64,000 bases of DNA from Brevundimonas fontaquae. GTDB lineage: Bacteria > Pseudomonadota > Alphaproteobacteria > Caulobacterales > Caulobacteraceae. The DNA lies in the NCBI RefSeq assembly GCF_017086445.1, contig NZ_CP070968.1, positions 1,116,001-1,180,000 on the forward strand, in the 5' to 3' direction. The notes beneath the pieces are model-generated. The model searched no databases, was not told the origin of the DNA, and saw nothing but the letters and a program-made list of their open reading frames with translations. Below, piece by piece: positions 35,603 through 44,287 of this stretch. The position numbers and the translations under genes are program-made. Numbering within the stretch: position 1 is the first letter of the stretch; the number at the start of each line of letters is the position of its first letter.

Positions 35603-36811
35603 ATGACCAAGGTTCTCATCATCGGCGCGGGACACGCTGGCGGCTCCATCGCGGCTTTCCTGCGGCAGTATGGGCATGAAGGCCCCATCGTGCTGGCGGG
35701 CGAGGAGGATGCGCCGCCGTATCAGCGGCCGCCGCTGTCCAAGGCTTGGCTCAAAGGGGAGGCGGATCTGGAGGCGCTGCTGCTGCGGCCTCTGAGTTTC
35801 TACGCCGAGCAGAACATCGACTTCCGACCCTCGACGATCGCCGTGTCGGTGGATCCGGCAGCGAAGACGGTAGCCTTCCACGACGGGTCGTCCGAGACCT
35901 ACGACATTCTTGTGCTGGCGACCGGATCGACGGCGCGTAAGCTGCCGGTTCCGGGCGGGGACCATCCCGATCTGCTGGAACTGCGCACGATGAAGGACGC
36001 CGAGCGACTGAAGGCGGTGCTCGGGCCCGGCAAGCGTCTGGCGGTGGTCGGCGGCGGATATGTGGGGCTGGAGGCGGCGGCGTCGGCGCGGGCCCTGGGC
36101 GGCGAGGCGGTGGTGATCGAGCGCGCGCCGCGCGTGCTGGCGCGGGTGGCGTCCGAGACCTTGTCGATCTTCTTCACGGCGCAGCACCGGGCGCACGGCG
36201 TCGAAATCCTGACCGACGCTGAGGTGGCCGCCGTGGCCCGCGACGGCGTGAGCCTGGCCGACGGATCGGTGGTGTCGGCGGATGCGGTGTTGGTGGGGGT
36301 CGGCGCCCTGGCTTGCGACGCCCTGGCGCGATCGGCCGGCCTGACCTGCGACGACGGCTTGGTGGTGGACGCCGAGGCGCGCACCAGCGACCCGGCGATC
36401 TTCGCCATCGGCGACATGACCCGACGACCCATTCCGGTCCACGGCGGCGTGCATCATCGGCTGGAAAGCGTGCCCAACGCCCTGGAGCAGGCCAAACAGG
36501 CGGCCGCGGCCATCGTCGGACGGGCCGGACCCCCGCCAGAAGTGCCGTGGTTCTGGTCTGACCAGTATGACGTCAAACTTCAGATCGCCGGCCTGCCGTT
36601 CGACGCCGACCGACAGGTGGTGCGTGGCGACCCGACGGCGTCGGGCTTTGCCGTCTTCCATCTGAACGGCGACCGCATCGTCTGCGTCGAGGCCGTCAAC
36701 GCTCCGCCCGAGTTCATGGCCGGTAAACAGTTGATCGCCAAGGCGACGCCTGTGGACGTGGACAAGCTGGCCGATCCGGCGGTGTCGATGAAGGCGGTGG
36801 CAGCGGACTAG
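35603..36811 (+). CDS. FAD-dependent ferredoxin/rubredoxin-type reductase
   Basis: This 402-residue pyridine nucleotide-disulphide oxidoreductase is of the putidaredoxin/rhodocoxin reductase kind. It has the FAD motif VLIIGAGHAGGSIAAFLR, the NAD motif LAVVGGGYVGLEAAASARAL, the FAD block AIFAIGDMTRRPIPVHGG, and a C-terminal reductase domain (VPWFWSDQYDVKLQIAGL). It would pass electrons from NAD(P)H to a small iron-sulphur protein, not encoded nearby. It lies between two direct copies of a palindromic repeat, suggesting it arrived or moves as a unit. The start is ATG 35603. Confidence 0.9.
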   Translation: MTKVLIIGAGHAGGSIAAFLRQYGHEGPIVLAGEEDAPPYQRPPLSKAWLKGEADLEALLLRPLSFYAEQNIDFRPSTIAVSVDPAAKTVAFHDGSSETYDILVLATGSTARKLPVPGGDHPDLLELRTMKDAERLKAVLGPGKRLAVVGGGYVGLEAAASARALGGEAVVIERAPRVLARVASETLSIFFTAQHRAHGVEILTDAEVAAVARDGVSLADGSVVSADAVLVGVGALACDALARSAGLTCDDGLVVDAEARTSDPAIFAIGDMTRRPIPVHGGVHHRLESVPNALEQAKQAAAAIVGRAGPPPEVPWFWSDQYDVKLQIAGLPFDADRQVVRGDPTASGFAVFHLNGDRIVCVEAVNAPPEFMAGKQLIAKATPVDVDKLADPAVSMKAVAAD

Positions 36812-36814
36812 TTT

Positions 36815-36958
36815 GTCTCCTCCCCACTTGTGGGGAGGAGGACCGCGCAGCGGTGGAGGGGTTCTTGAAGTCCCACAGGCGCAAGTGATGCAGTGAAGAA
36901 CCCCTCCGTCACGGCGCAAGATGCGCCGCGCCACCTCCCCGCTCCGCGGGGAGGAGAC
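36815..36958. repeat. Palindromic intergenic repeat, copy 4
   Basis: This 144-bp element has ends GTCTCCTCCCC (36815) and GGGGAGGAGAC (36958), and the same core as copy 3, including GTGGAGGGGTTCTTGAAGTC and AAGAACCCCTCCGTCACGGC. It begins 3 bp after the FAD reductase stop and has the same orientation as copy 3. Confidence 0.88.
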
Positions 36959-37038
36959 AACGTCGCCGCAGTGCAACAAAACTGTTGCGCTTTACGTTCG
37001 TGACCGTTCAAGCTGCGACTTCAACGCGGCGGGGGCGG

Positions 37039-38460
37039 ATGACGAGAGCTTTCGACGAAATGAACGGCGGCGGATCGGGTGCGATCCGCGACAGCTACAA
37101 GACGCTGGCGGCGTGGCTGGAAAACGCGCCGGCCGATCTGCTGCAAGCGCGCTCGCGCCAGGCGGAGCTGTTCTTCCGCCGCATGGGCGTGACCTTCGCC
37201 GTCTACGGCGACGAGGAATCCAACGAACGGCTGATCCCCTTCGATGTTGTGCCGCGCATCATCGGCGCGGACGAATGGGGCGGTCTGGAAAAGGGGCTGA
37301 AACAGCGCGTCACCGCCATCAACGCCTTCCTGAAAGATATCTATGGACCGCAGGACTGCATCAAGGCGGGCATCGTCCCGGCCGATCTGATCCTGACCAA
37401 TCCGCATTATCGGCCGGAGATGCAGGGGCGTCGTCCACCGGGCGACGTCTGGTGCCATATCTCGGGCGTCGATCTGGTGCGCACCGGCGAGGACGGCTTC
37501 TACGTTCTGGAAGACAACTGCCGCACGCCGTCGGGCGTCTCCTACATGCTGGAGAACCGCGAGATGATGATGCGGCTGTTCCCCGACCTGTTCGCGGAGC
37601 ACGCCGTGCGGCCTGTCGAAATCTACACCGACATGCTGCTGCGCTCGTTGCAGGCGTCCGCGCCGGCAGGGGCGGGGGCGGACCCGACGATCGTCGTGCT
37701 GACGCCCGGCCCCTTCAACTCGGCCTACTACGAGCACAGCTTCCTGGCCGACAAGCTGGGTGTGGAGCTGGTCCAGGGCACGGACCTGTTCGTCAATGAC
37801 GACACGGTCTTCATGCGCACGACCGAGGGGCCAAAGCGCGTCGATGTCATCTATCGCCGCATCGATGACGACTTCCTCGATCCCCTGACCTTCATGCCAA
37901 ACTCCACAATCGGGGTGCCGGGGCTGATGTCGGCCTATTTCGCCGGGCGGGTGACCCTGGCCAATGCGGTCGGGACGGGCGTGGCCGACGACAAGGCCGT
38001 CTATACCTACATGCCCGAGATCATCCGCTTCTTTACGGGCGAGGATGCGATCCTGCAGAACGTGCCGACCTGGCGCTGTCGCGAGCCGGACGCCCTGAAG
38101 GAAGTGCTGGATAAGCTGCCGGAACTGGTGGTCAAGGAAGTTGGCGGATCGGGCGGCTACGGCATGCTGGTCGGGCCGACCTCGACCAAGGCCGAGATCG
38201 AGGATTTTCGCGCCAAGCTGATCGCCGATCCCGACGACTTCATCGCCCAGCCGACGCTGAGCCTGTCGACGGCCCCAACGCTGAACGGCGGCGCCCTGTC
38301 GCCCCGCCACGTCGACCTCAGGCCGTTCGTCCTGTCCAGCCCGGCCGGCGTGCGCGTCGCGCCCGGCGGCCTGACGCGGGTGGCGCTGAAGGAAGGGTCG
38401 CTGGTGGTGAACTCCAGCCAGGGCGGTGGAACCAAGGACACCTGGGTGCTGGACAACTGA
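37039..38460 (+). CDS. Circularly permuted ATP-grasp family protein
   Basis: This 473-residue protein is of the circularly permuted ATP-grasp type 2 family, an amide or peptide ligase fold. Recognised blocks are FFRRMGVTFAVYGDEESNER, the strand DGFYVLEDNCRTPSGVSYML, and the C-terminal KEVGGSGGYGMLVGP and FIAQPTLSLSTAPTL. The substrate is unknown; in this genomic context such proteins are linked to alpha-E, transglutaminase and Anbu proteins in a predicted peptide-modification system. I start at ATG 37039 behind GGGGGCGG; an earlier in-frame start at 36985 is less likely. The stop overlaps the next gene by 1 bp (TGATG). Confidence 0.85.
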   Translation: MTRAFDEMNGGGSGAIRDSYKTLAAWLENAPADLLQARSRQAELFFRRMGVTFAVYGDEESNERLIPFDVVPRIIGADEWGGLEKGLKQRVTAINAFLKDIYGPQDCIKAGIVPADLILTNPHYRPEMQGRRPPGDVWCHISGVDLVRTGEDGFYVLEDNCRTPSGVSYMLENREMMMRLFPDLFAEHAVRPVEIYTDMLLRSLQASAPAGAGADPTIVVLTPGPFNSAYYEHSFLADKLGVELVQGTDLFVNDDTVFMRTTEGPKRVDVIYRRIDDDFLDPLTFMPNSTIGVPGLMSAYFAGRVTLANAVGTGVADDKAVYTYMPEIIRFFTGEDAILQNVPTWRCREPDALKEVLDKLPELVVKEVGGSGGYGMLVGPTSTKAEIEDFRAKLIADPDDFIAQPTLSLSTAPTLNGGALSPRHVDLRPFVLSSPAGVRVAPGGLTRVALKEGSLVVNSSQGGGTKDTWVLDN

Positions 38461-39398
38461 TGCTTTCACGCACCGCAGACAGCCTCTACTGGACCGGCCG
38501 CTACATGGAGCGGGCGGACTTCCTCGCCCGCATTCTGGAGGCGGCGATCCGTCTCGCCGCCTTGCCGGCCAAGGATCAGGCCGCCGTCACCGCCTGGGCG
38601 GGGGCCATCGCCTCGTCGGGGGTCAAGGCCGGCTTCGACGCGACCGGCCGGACCGTGTCGGAAAAGTCCGTGCGGGAATATCTGGCCTTCGGCTTCGACA
38701 ATCCGACCTCGATCAAGGCCTGCATCACCAAGGCGCGGACCAATGCGCGCTCGGTGCGCACCGCCCTGACCATCGAACTGTGGGAGGCGATCAACGGCGC
38801 CTGGAACGGTCTGAACGAGCTGGGCGAACCGACCAAGCGCGACGACTTCACCAACTTCCTCGACTTCGTGAAATCGACGTCCCTGGCGGTTGAGGGCGCG
38901 TCGTCGCGGACCATGCTTAGGAACGACGCCTACTGGTTCCTGAGACTGGGCATGGCGATCGAGCGGGCCGACAACACCGCACGCCTGCTGGACGTGAAAT
39001 ATCACCTGCTGCTGCCGCCCGGCGAACGGGTGGGCGGGCAACTGGACTACTTCCAGTGGACGACCCTGCTGCGCGAGGTTTCGGCATTGACCGCCTATCG
39101 CTGGGTTTACCGCGAAAGCGTTCGGCCTTGGCTGGTGGCGGACCTGCTGGTGCTGAACCGCCAGATGCCGCGCTCGCTGGCCTCGTGTCAGGGCATGATC
39201 GTCAGCTATCTGGAGAAGCTGGCCACCGATTACGGGCGACGCGGCCCGGCGCAACGGCTGGCCTCCAATCGCCTCAGCCAGTTCAACGAGGCCAAGATCG
39301 AGGACATCTTCCAGTCCGGCCTGCACGAATACATTCAGGGCTTCCTGAACGAGAACAACGCCTTGGCCGCGGCCGTCCACGAACAGTATCTGGTCTGA
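38460..39398 (+). CDS. Alpha-E domain protein
   Basis: This 312-residue all-helical alpha-E protein begins MLSRTADSLYWTGRYMERAD, the family N-terminal signature. Other blocks are LRNDAYWFLRLGMAIERADN and DLLVLNRQMPRSLASCQGMI. No catalytic residues are known for the family; it travels with the permuted ATP-grasp and is thought to act with it. ATG 38460 overlaps the upstream stop and is followed after 2 bp by the transglutaminase gene, forming one operon. Confidence 0.88.
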   Translation: MLSRTADSLYWTGRYMERADFLARILEAAIRLAALPAKDQAAVTAWAGAIASSGVKAGFDATGRTVSEKSVREYLAFGFDNPTSIKACITKARTNARSVRTALTIELWEAINGAWNGLNELGEPTKRDDFTNFLDFVKSTSLAVEGASSRTMLRNDAYWFLRLGMAIERADNTARLLDVKYHLLLPPGERVGGQLDYFQWTTLLREVSALTAYRWVYRESVRPWLVADLLVLNRQMPRSLASCQGMIVSYLEKLATDYGRRGPAQRLASNRLSQFNEAKIEDIFQSGLHEYIQGFLNENNALAAAVHEQYLV

Positions 39399-39400
39399 CC

Positions 39401-40243
39401 ATGCGGATCCGGATCGATCACTCCACCCGCTACGCCTACGCCCGGCCCGCGCGCTTCATCGTCCAGATGCTGCGCCTGACGCCCAAGTCGTGTGAGAGCC
39501 AGCAGGTCCGCGACTGGCGGATCGAAACCGATGTGGACGCCCGGCTGCGGCGCAGCGAGGACGCGTTCGGCAACATCGTTCACAGCCTCTACACCGAGCG
39601 GCCGACCGACGCCCTGACCATCCGCGTCACCGGCGAGGTCTCGACCGTCGAGACGGGCGGCGTCGTGAAAGGGCAGGCCGAACGCCTGTCGCCCATCGTC
39701 TATCTGCGCGACACCCCGATGACCAAGGCCGACGCCGGCATCGTCGATTTCGCCCGCTCCATTCCTGAGGGCGCGACGCTGGGCCGGATGCATCAGTTGA
39801 TGGGCGCGCTGAAGGATACGGTGGCGTTCGAGGTCGGCTCGACCTCCGCCTCCCACACCGCCGCCGAGGCCTTTGCTCAGAAGCGCGGCGTCTGTCAGGA
39901 CCATTCGCAGATCTTCATCTCGGCCGCACGCCTGCTGGGCGTGCCGGCCCGCTATGTCTCGGGCCACCTCAGCCGTCAGGACGGACGCCACGATCAGGAC
40001 GCCGCCCATGCCTGGGCCGAGGCCTGGGTCGAGAACCTGGGCTGGGTCGGGTTCGATCCCGCCAACGGCATCTGTCCGACCGAACACTATGTTCGGGTCG
40101 CGGTCGGCCTGGACGCGCGCGGCGCCACCCCGATCCGGGGCACGAGCTATGGCGGCGGCCAGGAGCAGCTGACCGTCGCTCTGAATGTGCGGCCGGTGCA
40201 ACAGAGCCAGCAACAACTGCAATCCAGTGGATGGCCCCGATAG
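39401..40243 (+). CDS. Transglutaminase-like protease/ligase
   Basis: This 280-residue protein has an N-terminal beta domain (MRIRIDHSTRYAYARPARF) and a transglutaminase core with Cys165 (KRGVCQDHSQ), His203 (AAHAWAEAWV) and Asp219 (GWVGFDPANG). It may cleave or re-form peptide/isopeptide bonds in the cytoplasm, since no signal peptide is seen. ATG 39401 lies 2 bp after the alpha-E stop, and the Anbu gene follows after 61 bp. Confidence 0.9.
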   Translation: MRIRIDHSTRYAYARPARFIVQMLRLTPKSCESQQVRDWRIETDVDARLRRSEDAFGNIVHSLYTERPTDALTIRVTGEVSTVETGGVVKGQAERLSPIVYLRDTPMTKADAGIVDFARSIPEGATLGRMHQLMGALKDTVAFEVGSTSASHTAAEAFAQKRGVCQDHSQIFISAARLLGVPARYVSGHLSRQDGRHDQDAAHAWAEAWVENLGWVGFDPANGICPTEHYVRVAVGLDARGATPIRGTSYGGGQEQLTVALNVRPVQQSQQQLQSSGWPR

Positions 40244-40304
40244 GCATGACGCGCGAATCTGTTAGCGTCTGGGGATTCGCAACGCGGGGAGCGAATAGAG
40301 CGAA

Positions 40305-41090
40305 GTGACCTATTGCGTAGGCATGCTGGTGGACGACGGGTTGGCGATGATCGCCGACACGCGCACCAATGCGGGCGTGGACAACATCTCGTCCTATCGC
40401 AAACTTCACATCTACAAGTCGCCGGGCGAGCGGATCCTGGCGGTCGCGACGGCGGGCAATCTGTCGGTCACCCAGACGGCGCTGGCCATGGTCGCAGCTG
40501 GGGTCAAACTGCCGGACTCAACTGAGCTTGAAACGCTCCAGACCGCCCCGACCCTGTTCCGCGCCGCCCAACTTCTGGGTCATGCGATGGCCAGCGTGCG
40601 CGCCAGCATCAATACGCCGCCGACGCCGACCGCAGACGGGTTGAACGTCACCGCCTCCATGCTGCTGGGCGGTCAGATCGCCGGTGGCAAGATGGGGCTC
40701 TATCTGATCTACGGGCAGGGCAACTTCATCGAGTGCGGGCCCGATACGCCCTATTTGCAGATCGGCGAGCTGAAGTACGGCAAGCCTATTCTGGACCGCG
40801 CCCTGCACAGCTCCACCTCCCTGTCCGAGGCGGTGAAGCTGGGGCTGATCTCGTTCGATTCGACCATCCGCTCGAACATTGCCGTCGGGCCGCCGCTGGA
40901 CCTGATCGTGATGAAGCGCGACCAACTGATGGGCACGGCGCGGCGCATTGAGGCGGATGATCCCTATTTCCGCGATTTGGGCCGGCGTTGGTCCGAAGCC
41001 CTGGCCGCCGCCCACCGCGCCATGCCTGATCCGACCTGGCTGGATATCGACACGTCGGCGCCTCAGAGGAGCATAAGCGCCGTCGGCTAA
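40305..41090 (+). CDS. Anbu proteasome-like peptidase
   Basis: This 261-residue protein belongs to the Anbu (BPH) family, a self-assembling relative of HslV and the proteasome beta subunit. The nucleophile would be Thr2 exposed by Met removal (MTYCVGMLVDDGLAMIADTR, then TNAG). It starts at GTG 40305 with GGGGAG upstream. Anbu, transglutaminase, alpha-E and ATP-grasp are commonly clustered, suggesting that a peptide is built, cross-linked and degraded by this set. The last gene before an iron-regulated cluster; its stop is 95 bp from the TonB receptor start. Confidence 0.92.
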   Translation: MTYCVGMLVDDGLAMIADTRTNAGVDNISSYRKLHIYKSPGERILAVATAGNLSVTQTALAMVAAGVKLPDSTELETLQTAPTLFRAAQLLGHAMASVRASINTPPTPTADGLNVTASMLLGGQIAGGKMGLYLIYGQGNFIECGPDTPYLQIGELKYGKPILDRALHSSTSLSEAVKLGLISFDSTIRSNIAVGPPLDLIVMKRDQLMGTARRIEADDPYFRDLGRRWSEALAAAHRAMPDPTWLDIDTSAPQRSISAVG

Positions 41091-41095
41091 TTAAG

Positions 41096-41114
41096 ATTGC
41101 GATTTGTTCGCAAT
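41096..41114. promoter_or_regulatory. Fur-type box upstream of the TonB receptor
   Basis: ATTGCGA and TCGCAAT are perfect 7-bp arms around TTTGT, a 19-bp palindrome of the Fur-box size. It lies 71 bp before the receptor ATG (41186). The near-identical 19-mer at 44252-44270 precedes the second iron operon, which strengthens the assignment. Confidence 0.75.
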
Positions 41115-41185
41115 TGTCTTGTGCCTTCCTGTCGAGCTGGTTATTGCGAGCGCATCGCAAAATCAGACCAAAAGGTCGCAAGACT

Positions 41186-43459
41186 ATGTCCGAATCCCGC
41201 GCCGCCGCGCTCCGCTCGCTTCTCTTCGCCTCCAGCGCCGCCGGCATGCTGGTCGCCGCCCCCGCCATCGCCGCTGATGTGACCGCTGAGGACGGCGTGG
41301 TCGTCACGGCCGACCAGTCCCAGCCCGCCAATCTGGGCACGATCGACGTCAATGGTCAGTTCAAGAAACGAGAGCCGCAAAGCCCGGAGTTCGTCGCGCC
41401 TTTGGTGAACACCCCCCGTGCGGTCACCATCATTCCTGAACAGGTGATCACTCAAACGGCGGCGACGTCGCTTGAAGACCTGTTGCGCAACTCGCCAGGT
41501 ATCACCTTCGGCGCGGGCGAGGGCGGTCAGCCGCTTGCCGACCGACCGTTCATCCGGGGGCAGTCCTCGGCCAACAACATCTTCGTCGATGGCGTGCGTG
41601 ACGCCGGCGGTCAGCAGCGCGAGGTCTTCGATTTGGAGCAGGTCGAAGTGATCAAAGGGGCCGATTCCGTCTATTCGGGTCGTGGTTCCGGCGGCGGCAG
41701 CATCAACCTCGGCTCCAAACAGCCGCGGCTGACCGATTCCGTCAGCGCCAGCGCGGGCGTGGGCACGGACAGTTACTATCGCGCCACGGTGGACGGCAAC
41801 TGGCGCTTGAACGAGACCAGCGCCTTCCGCCTGAACCTGCTGGCGACCGAGGGCGATGTGCCGGGTCGTCGCGAGGTGGACTTTGAAAAATATGGCTTGG
41901 CCATGGCGCTCGGCCTTGGTCTGGGAACCGACACCTCGGCGACGATCAACTATTACCGTCTGAGAGCTGATTCGATGCCCGACTACGGCATTCCGCTGGA
42001 TCGCAAGCTGGACAACAACTGGGCGATTCAGACGACCGACAGCCGCATCCTGAACGTCCCTTACGACAGCTTCTACGGGCTGAAGGCGCGCGACTACATG
42101 CGTAATGAGGTCGACAGCGTCACGGTCAAGTTGGAACACCGATTCAGCGACAGCCTTTTCTTGCGCAATCTGACCCGTTATTCCGAGACGCTGAACGATT
42201 ACGTCGTGACCAACCCGGGTGACGGCGGCGTGGCTGTTCTGGTCGGCGACACCTGGTGGATGAGGCGAGGCCTGAAGTCTCGATGGAATCCGGCGGAGAC
42301 CTTCGCCAACGTCACGGATGTGTACGGCGATTTCACCACGGGCGCGCTGAAGCACAGCTTCGACCTGGGTGTCGAATACACCCGCGAGATCAATCGCAAC
42401 GCCTCCCACACGATCACCACCACCAGTGGATCGACCTGTCCAGCTGAACTGGGCGGCTTCGACTGCACGCCGGTGTATGACCCCAATCCAAGCGACCCTT
42501 GGAGCGGCTCCATCACGCGGGGCGCCGAAACGCACTCCAACACCACGAGCTGGGGCGTATATGGGGCGGATTCGATCGCCTTCGGCGCGAACTGGGTGCT
42601 GAACCTGGGCGTGCGCTACGACCGATACGAGACCGAAGGCAGCGCGATCGCGCGCGGTCAAACGACCCCGACCTTCGGCGAGTTCGAATGGGACTTCGTC
42701 AACTATCAGGTCGGGCTGGTTTACAAGCCGAGCGAGAACACCAGTCTGTACGCCTCCTACTCGACCTCTTCGACCCCGCCCACGGTCTCGGGCGGCGATC
42801 AGAACGGCGCCACCGGCGGCCAAGGCAGCGGCAATCTGTCCGGACAGGTTCTCGACCCTGAAGACACCGAAAACTATGAAATCGGCGCCAAGGCCGAACT
42901 GTTCGGCCAGAAGCTGAGCCTGAGCGGGGCCCTGTTCCGAACGACCCGCAAAAACGCACAGATCCTGATTTCCGATGGGGTCTACGCCCAGGCGGGCGAG
43001 GTCGAGGTCAAGGGGCTGGAACTCGGCGTCTCGGGCAACATCACCCCGTCCTGGAGCGTGTTCGGCGGCTACACCTATATGGATTCCGAACTCGTGCGCG
43101 GCGCCTACAACAACGCCAATGTTGGTGACCCGCTGGCCAACACGCCCAAGAACAGCTTCAGCCTGTTCACCACCTACCAGCTGTTGTCGAAGTTGAGCGT
43201 GGGCGGCGGCGTCTATTACGTAGACGACCGGTTCGGCGGCAACCAGGGCGGGGCCGGGGGCGGAACGGCGCGGGTCTATGCACCCAGCTACACCCGCCTG
43301 GACCTGTTCGCCGCCTATGATCTGACGGACCGCGCGACGCTTCAGCTGAACGTCAAGAATGTGACGGACGAGGAATACATCATGCGCACCAACGGCGTTC
43401 ACCACGCCGATGTGGCCGCAGGTCGCCAGGCCATCCTGGCCCTGAACCTGCGCTTCTAA
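41186..43459 (+). CDS. TonB-dependent siderophore receptor
   Basis: This 757-residue outer-membrane beta-barrel imports ferric siderophore powered by TonB. It has a signal peptide (cut near AIAAD), a plug domain with VNTPRAVTIIPEQVITQTAA and FIRGQSSANNIFVDGVRDAG, VEVIKGADSVYSGRGSGGGS, and a C-terminal barrel ending in Phe (ILALNLRF). It resembles catecholate receptors such as Fiu and PiuA, fitting the following piuC gene. ATG 41186 is chosen over an earlier in-frame start that lacks a signal peptide. A Fur-type box lies 71 bp upstream. Confidence 0.93.
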   Translation: MSESRAAALRSLLFASSAAGMLVAAPAIAADVTAEDGVVVTADQSQPANLGTIDVNGQFKKREPQSPEFVAPLVNTPRAVTIIPEQVITQTAATSLEDLLRNSPGITFGAGEGGQPLADRPFIRGQSSANNIFVDGVRDAGGQQREVFDLEQVEVIKGADSVYSGRGSGGGSINLGSKQPRLTDSVSASAGVGTDSYYRATVDGNWRLNETSAFRLNLLATEGDVPGRREVDFEKYGLAMALGLGLGTDTSATINYYRLRADSMPDYGIPLDRKLDNNWAIQTTDSRILNVPYDSFYGLKARDYMRNEVDSVTVKLEHRFSDSLFLRNLTRYSETLNDYVVTNPGDGGVAVLVGDTWWMRRGLKSRWNPAETFANVTDVYGDFTTGALKHSFDLGVEYTREINRNASHTITTTSGSTCPAELGGFDCTPVYDPNPSDPWSGSITRGAETHSNTTSWGVYGADSIAFGANWVLNLGVRYDRYETEGSAIARGQTTPTFGEFEWDFVNYQVGLVYKPSENTSLYASYSTSSTPPTVSGGDQNGATGGQGSGNLSGQVLDPEDTENYEIGAKAELFGQKLSLSGALFRTTRKNAQILISDGVYAQAGEVEVKGLELGVSGNITPSWSVFGGYTYMDSELVRGAYNNANVGDPLANTPKNSFSLFTTYQLLSKLSVGGGVYYVDDRFGGNQGGAGGGTARVYAPSYTRLDLFAAYDLTDRATLQLNVKNVTDEEYIMRTNGVHHADVAAGRQAILALNLRF

Positions 43460-43483
43460 AGGCCGCTTCCCCGGCCTAGTCTG

Positions 43484-43519
43484 ACGGCCCCGCAATCCCC
43501 GCGGGGCCGTTTCGTCTTT
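43484..43519 (+). terminator. Terminator after the TonB receptor
   Basis: A 10-bp stem ACGGCCCCGC (43484-43493) / GCGGGGCCGT (43501-43510) with loop AATCCCC is followed by TTCGTCTTTC. It lies between the receptor stop and the piuC start (43534), so piuC may depend on read-through or a nearby promoter. Confidence 0.75.
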
Positions 43520-43533
43520 CAGCGAGAACGCCT

Positions 43534-44220
43534 GTGCTGCTGCAGATTCCGGAAGTCTTCTCCAAGGCCGAGGTCGCGGCTCTGCGTGCCCGGCTGGACG
43601 CCGGGCCGTGGGCGGACGGCAACGCCACCTCCGGCCATCAATCGGCGACGGCGAAGAAGAACCTGCAATTGCCCGAAGAGTCGGACGTGGCGAAGGAGGT
43701 CTCGGCCCTGATCGTCCAGGCGCTGAACGCCAATCCGATGTTTGTGGCGGCGGCCCTGCCGCACACGATCTTTCCGCCCCTGTTCAACCGCTACGAAGGC
43801 GGGGGCGAGTTCGGCCTGCATGTCGATAACGCCATCCGCCAGTCCCGCAACGGCGGGGCGATCCGCATTCGCAGCGACCTGTCGGCGACCTTGTTCCTGT
43901 CCGAGCCCGAGGACTACGACGGCGGCGAACTGATCATCGAGGAGATGTACGGGGCGCAGGCGATCAAGCTGCCGGCTGGCGATCTGGTCCTCTATCCGTC
44001 GAAGAGCCTGCACCGCGTCACGCCGGTGACGCGCGGGGCGCGGGTGTCGTCCTTCATGTGGATGCAGAGCCTGGTGCGCGACGACGCCGATCGCGAGACC
44101 CTGTTCCGTCTGGACATCGCCACCCAGCGCGTGGCGACCGAGAGGGGACCGAAGGATCAGGCGGTGATCGAATTGACCGGCGTCTATCACAATCTGCTGC
44201 GGCGCTGGACCGAGCTCTGA
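43534..44220 (+). CDS. piuC: Fe(II)/2-oxoglutarate hydroxylase PiuC (YbiX)
   Basis: PiuC-type PKHD hydroxylases accompany catecholate receptors under Fur control; the substrate is unknown. The 228-residue protein has iron ligands His96 and Asp98 ([10 protein letters not shown]) and His160 (KSLHRVTPV), with Arg170 for 2-oxoglutarate ([10 protein letters not shown]). The tail matches YbiX ([17 protein letters not shown]). It starts at GTG 43534. It follows the receptor by 74 bp, with a terminator between. Confidence 0.93.
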   Translation: MLLQIPEVFSKAEVAALRARLDAGPWADGNATSGHQSATAKKNLQLPEESDVAKEVSALIVQALNANPMFVAAALPHTIFPPLFNRYEGGGEFGLHVDNAIRQSRNGGAIRIRSDLSATLFLSEPEDYDGGELIIEEMYGAQAIKLPAGDLVLYPSKSLHRVTPVTRGARVSSFMWMQSLVRDDADRETLFRLDIATQRVATERGPKDQAVIELTGVYHNLLRRWTEL

Positions 44221-44251
44221 CGCCCAAGGCGCTGCGACGTCGCTAAATGCT

Positions 44252-44270
44252 ATTGCAACCCGTTCGCAAC
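44252..44270. promoter_or_regulatory. Fur-type box upstream of the PepSY operon
   Basis: ATTGCAA and TCGCAAC flank CCCGT: the same arms, spacing and size as the box at 41096-41114, with one change in each arm. It lies 18 bp before the GTG start (44288), so it probably covers the promoter itself and controls the five genes from the PepSY protein to the diflavin reductase. Confidence 0.7.
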
Positions 44271-44287
44271 AATGGCACAGCGAGCTC

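Noticed and set aside
40030..40075. GGTTCGATCC resembling a tRNA T-arm
   Set aside because: It lies in the conserved transglutaminase motif and no cloverleaf can be drawn around it.
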